From the NCBI GenBank assembly GCA_902784465.1, contig CACZUZ010000009.1, positions 1 to 53,517 on the forward strand: a stretch of 53,517 nt of DNA, read 5' to 3'. Positions within the stretch are counted from its first letter, which is position 1. The number at the start of each line of letters is the position of its first letter. Made by a program: the position numbers and the translations under genes. The notes beneath the pieces are model-generated. The model searched no databases and was not told the origin of the DNA. It was given only the letters and a program-made list of their open reading frames with translations. Positions 28,331-36,526 of this stretch are shown here, piece after piece. This DNA comes from an uncultured Bacteroidota bacterium. Its GTDB lineage: Bacteria; Bacteroidota; Bacteroidia; Bacteroidales; P3.

Positions 28331-28382
28331 TATCAACGGACATAGTAACAACAAATCAGAAACAATGCTACATAGACATAAC

Positions 28383-30617
28383 ATGAAGACTCTCAGATTA
28401 ATATTATCCGCTTCGCTATTTCTGTTATTCTCACTGCAGGCCACACGCCTTTCGGCCCAGGTCGACCCGCAAAGTCAGAGTGAGGCCGTCGACCCACTGC
28501 CGGCCGAAAACGACAGCCTGCAGGATGCCCAACCCACCTACGGCTACATGCTGAGGGCACGCAGCTATGGCGACAGCATCGTGCTACGCTGGGCTGTCGA
28601 CAACTCAGCAGCATGGCTTACGGGCAACAAGTATGGCTGGCGCGTGATGCGCTCCGGCGGCGAAACCAACGACACGACACAAGGCTTCGTCGAGGTGAGC
28701 GACCACAACAAACCCGTCAAGCCCCTGTCACTCTCCGAGATGACGAAACGCTTCCCCAAGAGCAACAAGATTGCCGGCCTTGCCGCACAGGCTCTCTATG
28801 GCCGCAACTTCAACCCCCAGGGGATGACCGTCGACAAGGCTCAGGACCAGAACAGCATGGCCGGCGCCGTATTCCGCCAATACCAGGAGCAAACCCAGCG
28901 ACAGCTCTTTGCCTATATGGCTGCCGAAACCGACGCACAGATAGCCGACGCATTGGGCATGCGCTTCGTCGACCGCAACGTGAAGCGCGGCGAATACTAC
29001 ACCTATTACATCGAGCCTGTCCACGAATCGAAGGTCTACACCATAGGGCTTTCCACCGTATCGCTCGAATGCCAGCCTTTCGAGCGTAGCGAAGAGGAGC
29101 TTATGACCGAGATCGACATCGTACAGACAAACCAGCGCGAATGTATCGTCCGCTGGAAAAAGAACGCCCTCTCGGGCTACTATGTAGAGCGTTCGCTCGA
29201 TGGCGGCAAGCACTGGAAAGACCTCTCGGCGGGTGTCCCCACATGGGCGGCATCGCCCAGCAACGAGTTCCGCATGGTCTATGGCGACAGCATAGCGGCA
29301 TGGATGGAAGACTTCGTGCTCTTCATCGACACTCTGCCCGAGGACAGCAAAGCCCTCTGGCGTGTCCGTGGCTTCGATGCCTTTGGAGAGTTGACGCCAT
29401 GGCAAATCAGCGAGGAATTCGTCTTGCAGGATGTCACCCCGCCGGCAGCGCCACTCTTTACCTATATCGCTCCTATCGAGAACAAATACTGCCAGATAGA
29501 ATGGAAGATGGAAGAGGATGCTGCCGACCTCAAGGGTTTCTTCATCTCCTTCAGCGAGGAGCTATCAGGCCCTTGGGAGATAATAACCCCACCGCTGCGA
29601 CCCACCAGGATGAGCTATGTAGACTCGCTTGCAGGCCAGCGTGGTCGTGGCTACTACCGCGTATTTGCCACCGACTCGGCCGGCAACAGCTCTTTCTCGG
29701 CCGCCGCCATCAACCACATAGAGGATGTTGTCCCGCCAGCCAAACCAAAGGGCCTTCGTGCCGTTGCCGACACCACAGGCAGGGTTTTCGTCTCGTGGGA
29801 TGCCAACAGCGAGAAAGACCTCCAGGGCTACAAGCTCCTCTCCGCCAACGACAGACAACACGATTTTATCCCCGTTTTCAGCGTATACTCGAAAGACAAT
29901 TTCTATATCGACAGCATCGACATCCGCTCCCTGACGAAGCATATCTACTACACTCTCTACGCTACCGACAAGAACAACAACGTGTCGAAATACAGCGATA
30001 CGATACAGGTAGAGCTGCCTGATGTTGTTCCGCCCGTAGCGCCTGTTGTCGACCGTTTCAGCAACAGTTCCGACTCTGTGCTTATCTTCTGGACGGCAAG
30101 CTCTTCCGACGACGTCGACCGCTATTGCATCTACCGCAAGCCCCGTGGCAGTGTCCAGTGGGAGCTCATCCGCACAGTCAAGGCCGGCGAGGTCAACAGC
30201 AGCTCACTCATCCGCTTCGTCGACCGCCCGACACCAAGCGACCGCCCCTACTCCTACAGCATCGAGGCCATCGACAGCACAAACCTCTCCTCGGGTCGCA
30301 GCGGCATGTTGTCGGTACACATCACGGGCAGCATGGTCATACCTATGGACATCAAGCTCACAGCCAAGAAAGTGAAGAAAAGCGACGACGTTCAGCTCAG
30401 CTGGAAATACGACTACAAAGGCAAGAGCGAGCCGAGAGGGCTGATTTGGAGACAGGTGGGAGAAGACGACTGGGAGGTGGTGGCCGACTTCACCGACCAG
30501 CAGTCGAAATGGATGGACCGCAGTGTGCCAAAAGGCAAGAAAGTCAGCTACTACATCGTCGTGGAGATGGGGGGCGGAAGGTTTTCGACACCATCTAATG
30601 TAGTTGAAGTAAAGTGA
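28383..30617 (+). CDS. Exported fibronectin type III repeat protein
   Basis: A 744-residue protein. The start is chosen at 28383 because it begins a good signal peptide (MKTLRLILSASLFLLFSLQA..LSAQ); the frame is open further upstream through repeat words. After an N-terminal region of about 230 residues come five fibronectin type III-like domains at about residues 240-340, 350-440, 448-540, 548-645 and 655-744. Each begins with a PPxxP-type linker (VTPPAAP, VVPPAKPKG, VVPPVAP) and contains the W and Y core residues. No T9SS sorting domain is present. As the third gene of the barrel/TANFOR cluster it probably acts at the cell surface as a scaffold or partner; that is inference. Confidence 0.8.
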   Translation: MKTLRLILSASLFLLFSLQATRLSAQVDPQSQSEAVDPLPAENDSLQDAQPTYGYMLRARSYGDSIVLRWAVDNSAAWLTGNKYGWRVMRSGGETNDTTQGFVEVSDHNKPVKPLSLSEMTKRFPKSNKIAGLAAQALYGRNFNPQGMTVDKAQDQNSMAGAVFRQYQEQTQRQLFAYMAAETDAQIADALGMRFVDRNVKRGEYYTYYIEPVHESKVYTIGLSTVSLECQPFERSEEELMTEIDIVQTNQRECIVRWKKNALSGYYVERSLDGGKHWKDLSAGVPTWAASPSNEFRMVYGDSIAAWMEDFVLFIDTLPEDSKALWRVRGFDAFGELTPWQISEEFVLQDVTPPAAPLFTYIAPIENKYCQIEWKMEEDAADLKGFFISFSEELSGPWEIITPPLRPTRMSYVDSLAGQRGRGYYRVFATDSAGNSSFSAAAINHIEDVVPPAKPKGLRAVADTTGRVFVSWDANSEKDLQGYKLLSANDRQHDFIPVFSVYSKDNFYIDSIDIRSLTKHIYYTLYATDKNNNVSKYSDTIQVELPDVVPPVAPVVDRFSNSSDSVLIFWTASSSDDVDRYCIYRKPRGSVQWELIRTVKAGEVNSSSLIRFVDRPTPSDRPYSYSIEAIDSTNLSSGRSGMLSVHITGSMVIPMDIKLTAKKVKKSDDVQLSWKYDYKGKSEPRGLIWRQVGEDDWEVVADFTDQQSKWMDRSVPKGKKVSYYIVVEMGGGRFSTPSNVVEVK

Positions 30618-30626
30618 CGGCAATTT

Positions 30627-30657
30627 CGGATGTTCGGATATTTGGATGTTCGGATAT
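30627..30657. repeat. Short CGGATGTT word array
   Basis: Four TTCGGATG / TTTGGATG words between the FN3 gene and the dnaN promoter; same family as 28269-28330. Confidence 0.8.
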
Positions 30658-30737
30658 GGCAGGGGTAGAGTGACAGCTGGTTACGGACAAAGTCAAAGTT
30701 ATTTTAGATTTTTAACTTTCATTTGTGAACTTTTGCT

Positions 30738-30746
30738 TATTTTTGC
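30738..30746 (+). promoter_or_regulatory. Promoter -7 box for dnaN
   Basis: TATTTTTGC matches TAnnTTTGC, 36 bases before the dnaN start. Upstream TTTC/TTTG words lie at 17 and 12 bases, so the -33 element is uncertain. Confidence 0.6.
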
Positions 30747-30782
30747 AATTTGTATCAAACCGTTAATTAAAAAGATAACTAT

Positions 30783-31931
30783 ATGAGATTCATCATCAAC
30801 AGCCAGCTTTTGCTGAAGCACCTCAATGCCATCAGCGGTGTAATTTCGAATACGAACAACACGGTACCCATCATTACGTGCTTCCATTTCCACCTTGAAG
30901 GCAACACCCTCGCGATAAAAGCCACCGACCTGGAGACCACCATGCTCTGCCGCATCGAGCTGGAAAACGCCCGCGTCGAAGGCATCGACACTGTGGCCAT
31001 CCCTGCCAAACTGCTCCTCGACATGCTGAAGAACATGGACGACCAGCCGCTGAATTTTGCCGTCGACCCCGACAGCTACAACATCAAGATTGCCTCCGGT
31101 CAGGGCGAATTCAACATTGCCGGCCAGAACGCCGACGCCTACCCCTCAATGCCTCAGATTACCGAGACCATCACCACCACGCTGCCGGCATCGGTGCTTG
31201 TCAACGCCATCAACAAGACCTCTTTTGCCGCCTCCACCGACGAGATGCGTCCCCTCATGGCCGGCATCTACTGCGAGATGACTCCCGAGAGCACCACCTT
31301 CGTGGCCACCGACGCACACAAGCTGGTGCGCTACCGCCGCAACGACTGCCATTCCGACGAGGCCGCCTCCTTCATCCTTCCGCGCAAACCTGTCATGATG
31401 GTCAAGAACATCCTCAGCAGCAACAAGGAGGAATTCGACGTCAACGTTGAATACAACAGCACCAATGTCGTCTTCTCGTTCGACAACTTCATGATTCTCT
31501 GCCGTCTGGTGGAAGGCAAATACCCCAACTATGAGGCTGCCATCCCCAAGGAGAACCCCAACAAGCTCACACTCGACAGACTGACATTCATCAATACCCT
31601 CAAGCGTGTCAGCCTCTTCGCCAACCAGTCGACCTGGCAGGTGCGTCTCAGCATCCGCGACCGCGAGCTACAGATTTCCTCCGAAGACCTCGAGTTCTCC
31701 AACAAGGCACAGGAAACCATCCCCTGCAGCTACGAGGGCGACCCGATGGAGATAGGCTTCAACGCCCGCTTCCTCACCGAGATGGTCTCCAACCTCGACA
31801 CCGAGCAGATTCTCATCGAGCTCTCTCACCCCAGCCGCGCCGGCATCATCTTCCCCATCAACATCGACGAGGAAGCCTCGAAAGGCGAGGACATCCTGAT
31901 GCTTGTCATGCCCGTCATGTTGGCGAACTGA
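30783..31931 (+). CDS. dnaN: DNA polymerase III sliding clamp (beta subunit)
   Basis: A complete 382-residue clamp. It begins MRFIINSQLLLKHLNAISGV, the usual Bacteroidetes start. It shows the three repeated clamp folds, with MRPLMAGIYCEM near residues 155-166 (family form RPxLxGV), VATDAHKLVRYRR, and VEGKYPNYEAAIP near residues 240-255. It ends with DILMLVMPVMLAN, matching the conserved MPM-R/L C terminus. The clamp encircles DNA and tethers DnaE and other factors; the dnaE gene at 1167 carries a fitting QMSIF peptide. It is not next to dnaA or recF here. Confidence 0.97.
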   Translation: MRFIINSQLLLKHLNAISGVISNTNNTVPIITCFHFHLEGNTLAIKATDLETTMLCRIELENARVEGIDTVAIPAKLLLDMLKNMDDQPLNFAVDPDSYNIKIASGQGEFNIAGQNADAYPSMPQITETITTTLPASVLVNAINKTSFAASTDEMRPLMAGIYCEMTPESTTFVATDAHKLVRYRRNDCHSDEAASFILPRKPVMMVKNILSSNKEEFDVNVEYNSTNVVFSFDNFMILCRLVEGKYPNYEAAIPKENPNKLTLDRLTFINTLKRVSLFANQSTWQVRLSIRDRELQISSEDLEFSNKAQETIPCSYEGDPMEIGFNARFLTEMVSNLDTEQILIELSHPSRAGIIFPINIDEEASKGEDILMLVMPVMLAN

Positions 31932-32098
<167 letters not shown>

Positions 32099-32108
32099 AT
32101 TTTCACCT

Positions 32109-32984
32109 TTGAAAAACAAGCGACACGGAAAGATTAGGCTTTGGGCTGGACGCACATCCACCATCGTCAGCATCATGCTGGTTCTCTTTGTCTTCGGACT
32201 GCTGATGTTTGTCGAATACCATTCCTACAAAGCCACACACGAGATGCAGGAACGCATCGCCTATCAGGTCGACCTCAACCCCGAAACCACTGAGGAAGAG
32301 GCCCTGAGCCTGCGCGACGAGCTGCTGAACATGAAGTATGTCAAAGGAGTAGACTATATATCGGCCGAGGAGGCGGCACGTCTTTTCAGCACCGAGTTGG
32401 AGGAAGACATCATGACGCTGCTCGACAGCGTCAACCCCCTCTACCCCACCCTGATGGTCACCCTGCGAGCCACTAGCAACCCTTCGCAGATGACACTCCA
32501 GCGGAAAGAGTTTGAGAATGAAGTCAAGGACTATGCCTGCGTGGATGGCGTAACCTACCACGAGACCATGCTCAACGACCTCAACGAGATATTCTACAAG
32601 CTCTCATGGTTCCTCTTCATCTTCGTTGTGCTGCTGCTGTTCGTCTCCATCGCACTCATCAGCACCACCATCCGCATCGCCATCTACTCAAACCGCAACA
32701 CCATCTACACCATGAGCATGGTGGGCGCCAAGATGGGCTTCATCACCCGACCCTTCCTGTGGCTTAGCGTCGTCTACGGCTTCATAGGTGCCACGCTGAG
32801 CCAAGTGCTTATGTGGGCTGCCATCTATATCTTCAACAAGCAGTTCCACCTCGCCCTGTTCCACCCACGCTACTTCATGGGTTACATCATCCTTGTCGTC
32901 GCCGTATATATCGTCGGAATAGCCATTTCATTCATCGCCACCTATTTCTCAGTACACCGACACATAAGGAGGAAAGAGGATTAG
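32109..32984 (+). CDS. ftsX: Cell division protein FtsX
   Basis: A 291-residue FtsX. It has an N-terminal membrane segment (STIVSIMLVLFVFGLLMFVE) near residues 18-37 and an extracytoplasmic domain of about 120 residues. Three further membrane segments lie in the C-terminal half (WFLFIFVVLLLFVSIALI near 170, a second near 220-240, a third near 262-285). FtsX pairs with the ATPase FtsE to switch cell-wall hydrolases during division; ftsE is not in the window, as is common in this group. The start is TTG at 32109, the first codon after the repeat array; no ATG fits the family N terminus. Confidence 0.9.
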   Translation: MKNKRHGKIRLWAGRTSTIVSIMLVLFVFGLLMFVEYHSYKATHEMQERIAYQVDLNPETTEEEALSLRDELLNMKYVKGVDYISAEEAARLFSTELEEDIMTLLDSVNPLYPTLMVTLRATSNPSQMTLQRKEFENEVKDYACVDGVTYHETMLNDLNEIFYKLSWFLFIFVVLLLFVSIALISTTIRIAIYSNRNTIYTMSMVGAKMGFITRPFLWLSVVYGFIGATLSQVLMWAAIYIFNKQFHLALFHPRYFMGYIILVVAVYIVGIAISFIATYFSVHRHIRRKED

Positions 32985-33088
32985 GGAATGTGGGAATGCG
33001 GGAATGTGGGAATGCGGGAATGCGGGAATGAGGGGATTATTAACGAATTAACAAATTAACGAATTAACGAATTACCAAATTAACAAAT
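32985..33088. repeat. Compound word array between ftsX and DUF3098
   Basis: GGGAATGTGGGAATGCGG-type words at 32985-33032 followed by GAATTAAC and AAATTAAC words at 33036-33088. The second family is shared with 31971-32098; the first is not seen elsewhere in the window. Confidence 0.9.
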
Positions 33089-33090
33089 AC

Positions 33091-33384
33091 ATGGACAGCA
33101 AAAAGAAAAATACTGTTGCCAAGCCTGCTGCCACTGTTAGCAGCAGCAAAAGCGAACCCCAGTCCGAGACTTTTGTTTTCGGCCCCACCAACTACATCCT
33201 CCTCGCCGTCGGCATCGTCCTCCTCGGCCTGGGTTACATACTGCTCAGCGGAGGCGGCAGCGACGACCCCAACGTCTTCAATCCCGCCATGTTCGACAGC
33301 CGCCGCCTCGTCGTGGCGCCCATCGTCATTGTCGCCGGTCTGGTAGTCGAGATTTGTGCTATCATGTTCAGAAAGAAAAATTAA
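33091..33384 (+). CDS. DUF3098 small membrane protein
   Basis: A 97-residue protein with a charged, Ser/Ala-rich cytoplasmic start. Two membrane segments follow (NYILLAVGIVLLGLGYILLS near residues 35-54 and VVAPIVIVAGLVVEICAIMF near 74-93). The pair is linked by GGGSDDPNVFNPAMFDSRR, where the D-P-x-x-F-N-P-x-x-F-x-x-x-R pattern is the hallmark of DUF3098. It sits between ftsX and uppP, its conserved place in Bacteroidetes. Its function is unknown; a role in the division or envelope assembly of its neighbours is only inferred from synteny. Confidence 0.88.
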   Translation: MDSKKKNTVAKPAATVSSSKSEPQSETFVFGPTNYILLAVGIVLLGLGYILLSGGGSDDPNVFNPAMFDSRRLVVAPIVIVAGLVVEICAIMFRKKN

Positions 33385-33389
33385 TACAT

Positions 33390-33522
33390 AAATGCTTGAA
33401 TGTGTAAATGTGTAAATGCCTGAGTGCTACGCAGTCTATAACTCAAGCATTCAAACATTCAAACATTCAAGCATTCAAGCATTCAAACATTCAAGCATTC
33501 AAGCATTCAAACATTCAAACAT
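33390..33522. repeat. Inverted word array between DUF3098 and uppP
   Basis: The left part has AAATGCTTGAATG and GTGTAAATG words. The right part has about nine CATTCAAG / CATTCAAA words, the reverse complement of the left family. Between them lies a short spacer (about 33425-33443). The whole could fold into a long imperfect hairpin. Confidence 0.9.
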
Positions 33523-33530
33523 CACAATAA

Positions 33531-34370
33531 ATGGATTGGTTACAAGCTCTTATTCTAGGTATCGTACAGGGATTGACCGAATACCTTCCCGTTAGCAGTA
33601 GTGGTCATCTCGCCATCGGATCCACTCTGTTTGGTGTAGACCCCGAAGCCAACCTTTCGTTCACCATAGCAGTTCATGTGGCCACTGTGCTCAGCACCTG
33701 CTTCATCCTTTGGAAAGAGATAGTTTGGCTCTTCAAGGATCTCTTCAAGTTCAGATGGAACGAGGGTACAAAATACACAGTGAACATCCTCATCTCCATG
33801 ATTCCGATCATGATTGTAGGTCTGTTCTTCAAAGAAAAAGTGGATGCCATATTCGACACCAACAATGTTTTAGCTTTATTCGGCAACCCTCTCTTTGTTG
33901 TTGGCTGCTGCCTGATGCTGACCGCATGGCTGCTCACTTTCTCCTACACCGCAAAGCCGCGTCCCAAGGAGGACATCTCCCCTCTCCACGCCTTCATCAT
34001 CGGTATTTCTCAATCCATCGCCGTTCTCCCAGGCCTTTCACGCTCTGGATCAACCATCGCCACCGGTCTTCTGCTCGGCAACAACAAAGAGAAAGTGGCC
34101 CAGTTCTCTTTCCTGATGGTCATACCACCCATTCTTGGCGAAGCACTCCTTGACATCAAAAAACTCGTCTCTGGCGACGTAGCTACTGAAAATCTCGAAA
34201 ACACCATCGGTTTCTTTCCTCTGCTGATAGGCTTTATCGCCGCTTTTGTGGTAGGATGTCTGGCATGCAAATGGATGATCAACATCGTAAAGCGCGGCAA
34301 ACTGATATGGTTTGCCATCTACTGCGCTATCGTCAGCTTCCTGTCATTAATACTTCCTTATGTCATCTGA
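33531..34370 (+). CDS. uppP: Undecaprenyl-diphosphatase
   Basis: A 279-residue membrane enzyme that recycles the lipid carrier for cell-wall and surface-glycan synthesis by removing a phosphate from undecaprenyl diphosphate. The conserved N-terminal catalytic segment [18 protein letters not shown] is at residues 10-27, and the second motif [15 protein letters not shown] is near residues 164-178. About eight hydrophobic segments are visible and the length is normal. The last eleven bases overlap truB. Confidence 0.95.
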   Translation: MDWLQALILGIVQGLTEYLPVSSSGHLAIGSTLFGVDPEANLSFTIAVHVATVLSTCFILWKEIVWLFKDLFKFRWNEGTKYTVNILISMIPIMIVGLFFKEKVDAIFDTNNVLALFGNPLFVVGCCLMLTAWLLTFSYTAKPRPKEDISPLHAFIIGISQSIAVLPGLSRSGSTIATGLLLGNNKEKVAQFSFLMVIPPILGEALLDIKKLVSGDVATENLENTIGFFPLLIGFIAAFVVGCLACKWMINIVKRGKLIWFAIYCAIVSFLSLILPYVI

Positions 34371-35190
34371 TGCAGGTATGATAATCCCTATTGACAAGCC
34401 TGTGGGTTGGACATCATTCCAGGTTGTCAACAAGCTGAAATGGCATATACGCCACCTGACAGGTGTCAAGAAATTCAAAATTGGTCACGCTGGCACGCTC
34501 GACCCGCTTGCCAGCGGACTACTTTTAGTATGTGTGGGTAAAGCCACCAAGCAGATTGAGCAACTACAGGCGGGAGTGAAAGAGTACAGTGGCACTATGG
34601 TACTGGGAGCCACCACTCCCTGCTACGACTTGGAGCGAGCCATCGATGCCTACTACCCCTACGAACATATCACCCCTGAAGCTATCGAACAAGCTCGCCA
34701 ACAGTTTATTGGCGAGATAGAGCAGGTGCCGCCAATCTTTTCGGCAGTGAAGGTTAACGGACAAAGGGCATACCAGTCGGCAAGAGAGGGAGAAGAGGTA
34801 GCCGTCGCAGCAAAAAAAGTTTCAATTTATGGTTTTGGGATAGAGAGGGTTTATAGGAGAGACAGTTCTTCTAGTATTTCTAGTTCTTCTAGTATTTCTA
34901 GTATTTCTAGTATTTCTAGTATGACTAGTCACCTTTACCGAAACCCTCAGGGGGCGGTTCCTGAAGGGCTTCCTCTGATCGACTTTCATGTCATCTGCAG
35001 CAAGGGGACCTATATCCGCAGCCTTGCCCGCGATATGGGCGAAGCCCTCGGCTCTGGAGCTTTTCTTTCGGCTCTCCGCCGTGAGCGAATAGGCGATTAC
35101 ACAATTGACAATGCAATAAAACTGGAGGATATAGAGCAGGTCATCACTGTCGACAATCCGGATTTCAAAATGTTAATTGAGGCCAATTAG
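34360..35190 (+). CDS. truB: tRNA pseudouridine-55 synthase with Ser-rich insert
   Basis: A 276-residue TruB, which converts U55 of tRNA to pseudouridine. The catalytic loop [14 protein letters not shown] carries Asp48; [16 protein letters not shown] and [18 protein letters not shown] are the other family motifs. Residues about 168-190 are a low-complexity Ser/Ile insert ([19 protein letters not shown]), which is absent from the usual IYGFGI...[17 protein letters not shown] spacing and is coded by TTCTAGTAT words. An extra GAVPEGLP follows. The start at 34360 overlaps uppP by 11 bases; ATG 34378 is an alternative. Confidence 0.93.
   Translation: MSSDAGMIIPIDKPVGWTSFQVVNKLKWHIRHLTGVKKFKIGHAGTLDPLASGLLLVCVGKATKQIEQLQAGVKEYSGTMVLGATTPCYDLERAIDAYYPYEHITPEAIEQARQQFIGEIEQVPPIFSAVKVNGQRAYQSAREGEEVAVAAKKVSIYGFGIERVYRRDSSSSISSSSSISSISSISSMTSHLYRNPQGAVPEGLPLIDFHVICSKGTYIRSLARDMGEALGSGAFLSALRRERIGDYTIDNAIKLEDIEQVITVDNPDFKMLIEAN
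34866..34929 (+). repeat. TTCTAGTAT word array inside truB
   Basis: About seven copies of the nine- to six-base words TTCTAGTAT and TTCTAG, ending ATGACTAGT, in frame within truB. The word CTAGAA recurs in the gap at 44561-44584. Confidence 0.9.
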
Positions 35191-35257
35191 CCACCTAAAC
35201 CAAACACAACAATATCAAGTTTTTAACAATAAAAAATCGCCAAAAATGTTAAAAAAC

Positions 35258-35289
35258 TTGACTTTTGCTGTGGATTTTCGTATCTTTGC
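35258..35289 (+). promoter_or_regulatory. Promoter for queA
   Basis: TTG at 35258-35260 and TATCTTTGC at 35281-35289, 20 bases apart, form a good Bacteroidetes promoter. It directs transcription through the word array at 35303-35445 into queA. I saw no preQ1 riboswitch fold in the leader. Confidence 0.7.
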
Positions 35290-35302
35290 ACGATTTTGAG
35301 AC

Positions 35303-35445
35303 ATTTTGATACATATTGATACATATTGATACACAATAACACATTAACGTATTTACGTATTAACACATTAACGCATTCTCACATTAACGCATTCTCACAT
35401 TAACACATTCTCACATTAACGTATTCTCACATTAACACATTACCT
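35303..35445. repeat. Word array in the queA leader
   Basis: Three TTGATACATA words at 35307-35334, then about a dozen ACATTAACG / CATTCTCAC words to 35445. Because the promoter lies upstream, the array is transcribed as most of the queA 5' leader. Confidence 0.92.
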
Positions 35446-35470
35446 CGTGATTAATACATTATACTCCACC

Positions 35471-36526
35471 ATGAAACTCTCGCAGTTCAAGTTCAACTTG
35501 CCGAAGGACTTGATTGCCGAGAAACCTTCGAAACTGCGCGACGAAGCCCGTCTGATGGTCCTCAACCGCCAGACACAAACCATCGAGCATAAACTATTCA
35601 AAGACCTCATCAACTATGTTGACGCCGACGACGTGGTGGTGGTCAACAACACCAAGGTCTTCCCTGCCCTGCTGAAGGGACAGAAGGAGAAGACCGGTGC
35701 CCAAATCACCGTCTTCCTGCTGCGTGAGCTCAACCCCGAGACACGCCTGTGGGACGTGGTCGTCGACCCCGCCCGCAAAATCCGTATCGGCAACAAGCTC
35801 TATTTCGGCGACAGCGACGCCCTGGTGGCAGAGGTCATCGACAACACCACCTCGCGCGGGCGCACCATCCGCTTCCTGTATGACGGCTCCAACGAAGAGT
35901 TTATAAAAAAGATCAAGAGCATGGGACTCACCCCCCTGCCCGACGAGCTCCGTGCCCTACGCGACATCACCAACGAGGACAAGGAACGCTACCAGACCAT
36001 CTACGCCAAGGTGGAAGGTGCAGTGGCAGCCCCCACAGCAGGCTTGCACATCAGCCGCGAGCTGATGAAACGCTTCGAGATCAAGGATGTCAAGTGGGCC
36101 GAACTGACCGTCCATGCCGGCATAGGCAACTTCAAGTCCATCGAAGTGGAAGACCTCAGCAAGCACCGCCAGGATTCGGAAGAGATGATTATCGACGAAG
36201 AGTGCTGCAACATCATCAACAATGCCAAACGGACAGGCCACAAGATTTGCTGCATCGGCACCACGACGATGAAAGCCATCGAGACAGCCGTGACCATCCC
36301 TGGCAAGGTGAGCCCCTACGAGGGTTGGACCAACAAGTTCATCTATCCTCCCTACGACTTCACCATTGCCGACATGATGGTGAGCAACTTCCATCCCTCC
36401 ATGTCGTCCATGTTCATCATGGTCTCTGCCTTCGGCGGCCCCGACTTCGTCATGCAGGCCTACCAGACAGCCATCAAGGAGAAATACAAATTCCACACCT
36501 ACGGCGACGCAATGCTTATTATTTGA
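35471..36526 (+). CDS. queA: tRNA ribosyltransferase-isomerase QueA
   Basis: A 351-residue enzyme that transfers the ribose part of S-adenosylmethionine to preQ1-tRNA in queuosine synthesis. The start ATG 35471 gives [20 protein letters not shown], the usual Bacteroidetes N terminus; a GTG-started extension to 35447 is unlikely. Family signatures include [29 protein letters not shown], the KxSEEM-like [22 protein letters not shown] and [12 protein letters not shown] near the C terminus, followed by [18 protein letters not shown]. The stop TGA shares its A with the rarA start codon (TGATG), so translation is probably coupled. Confidence 0.95.
   Translation: MKLSQFKFNLPKDLIAEKPSKLRDEARLMVLNRQTQTIEHKLFKDLINYVDADDVVVVNNTKVFPALLKGQKEKTGAQITVFLLRELNPETRLWDVVVDPARKIRIGNKLYFGDSDALVAEVIDNTTSRGRTIRFLYDGSNEEFIKKIKSMGLTPLPDELRALRDITNEDKERYQTIYAKVEGAVAAPTAGLHISRELMKRFEIKDVKWAELTVHAGIGNFKSIEVEDLSKHRQDSEEMIIDEECCNIINNAKRTGHKICCIGTTTMKAIETAVTIPGKVSPYEGWTNKFIYPPYDFTIADMMVSNFHPSMSSMFIMVSAFGGPDFVMQAYQTAIKEKYKFHTYGDAMLII

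Noticed and set aside
35303..35445. preQ1 riboswitch in front of queA
   Set aside because: The leader is made of tandem words and shows no compact pseudoknot-like C-rich loop and A-rich tail.
36094..36525. N-terminal extension of rarA
   Set aside because: The frame is open but overlaps most of the second half of queA; the family start [10 protein letters not shown] is at 36526, coupled to the queA stop.
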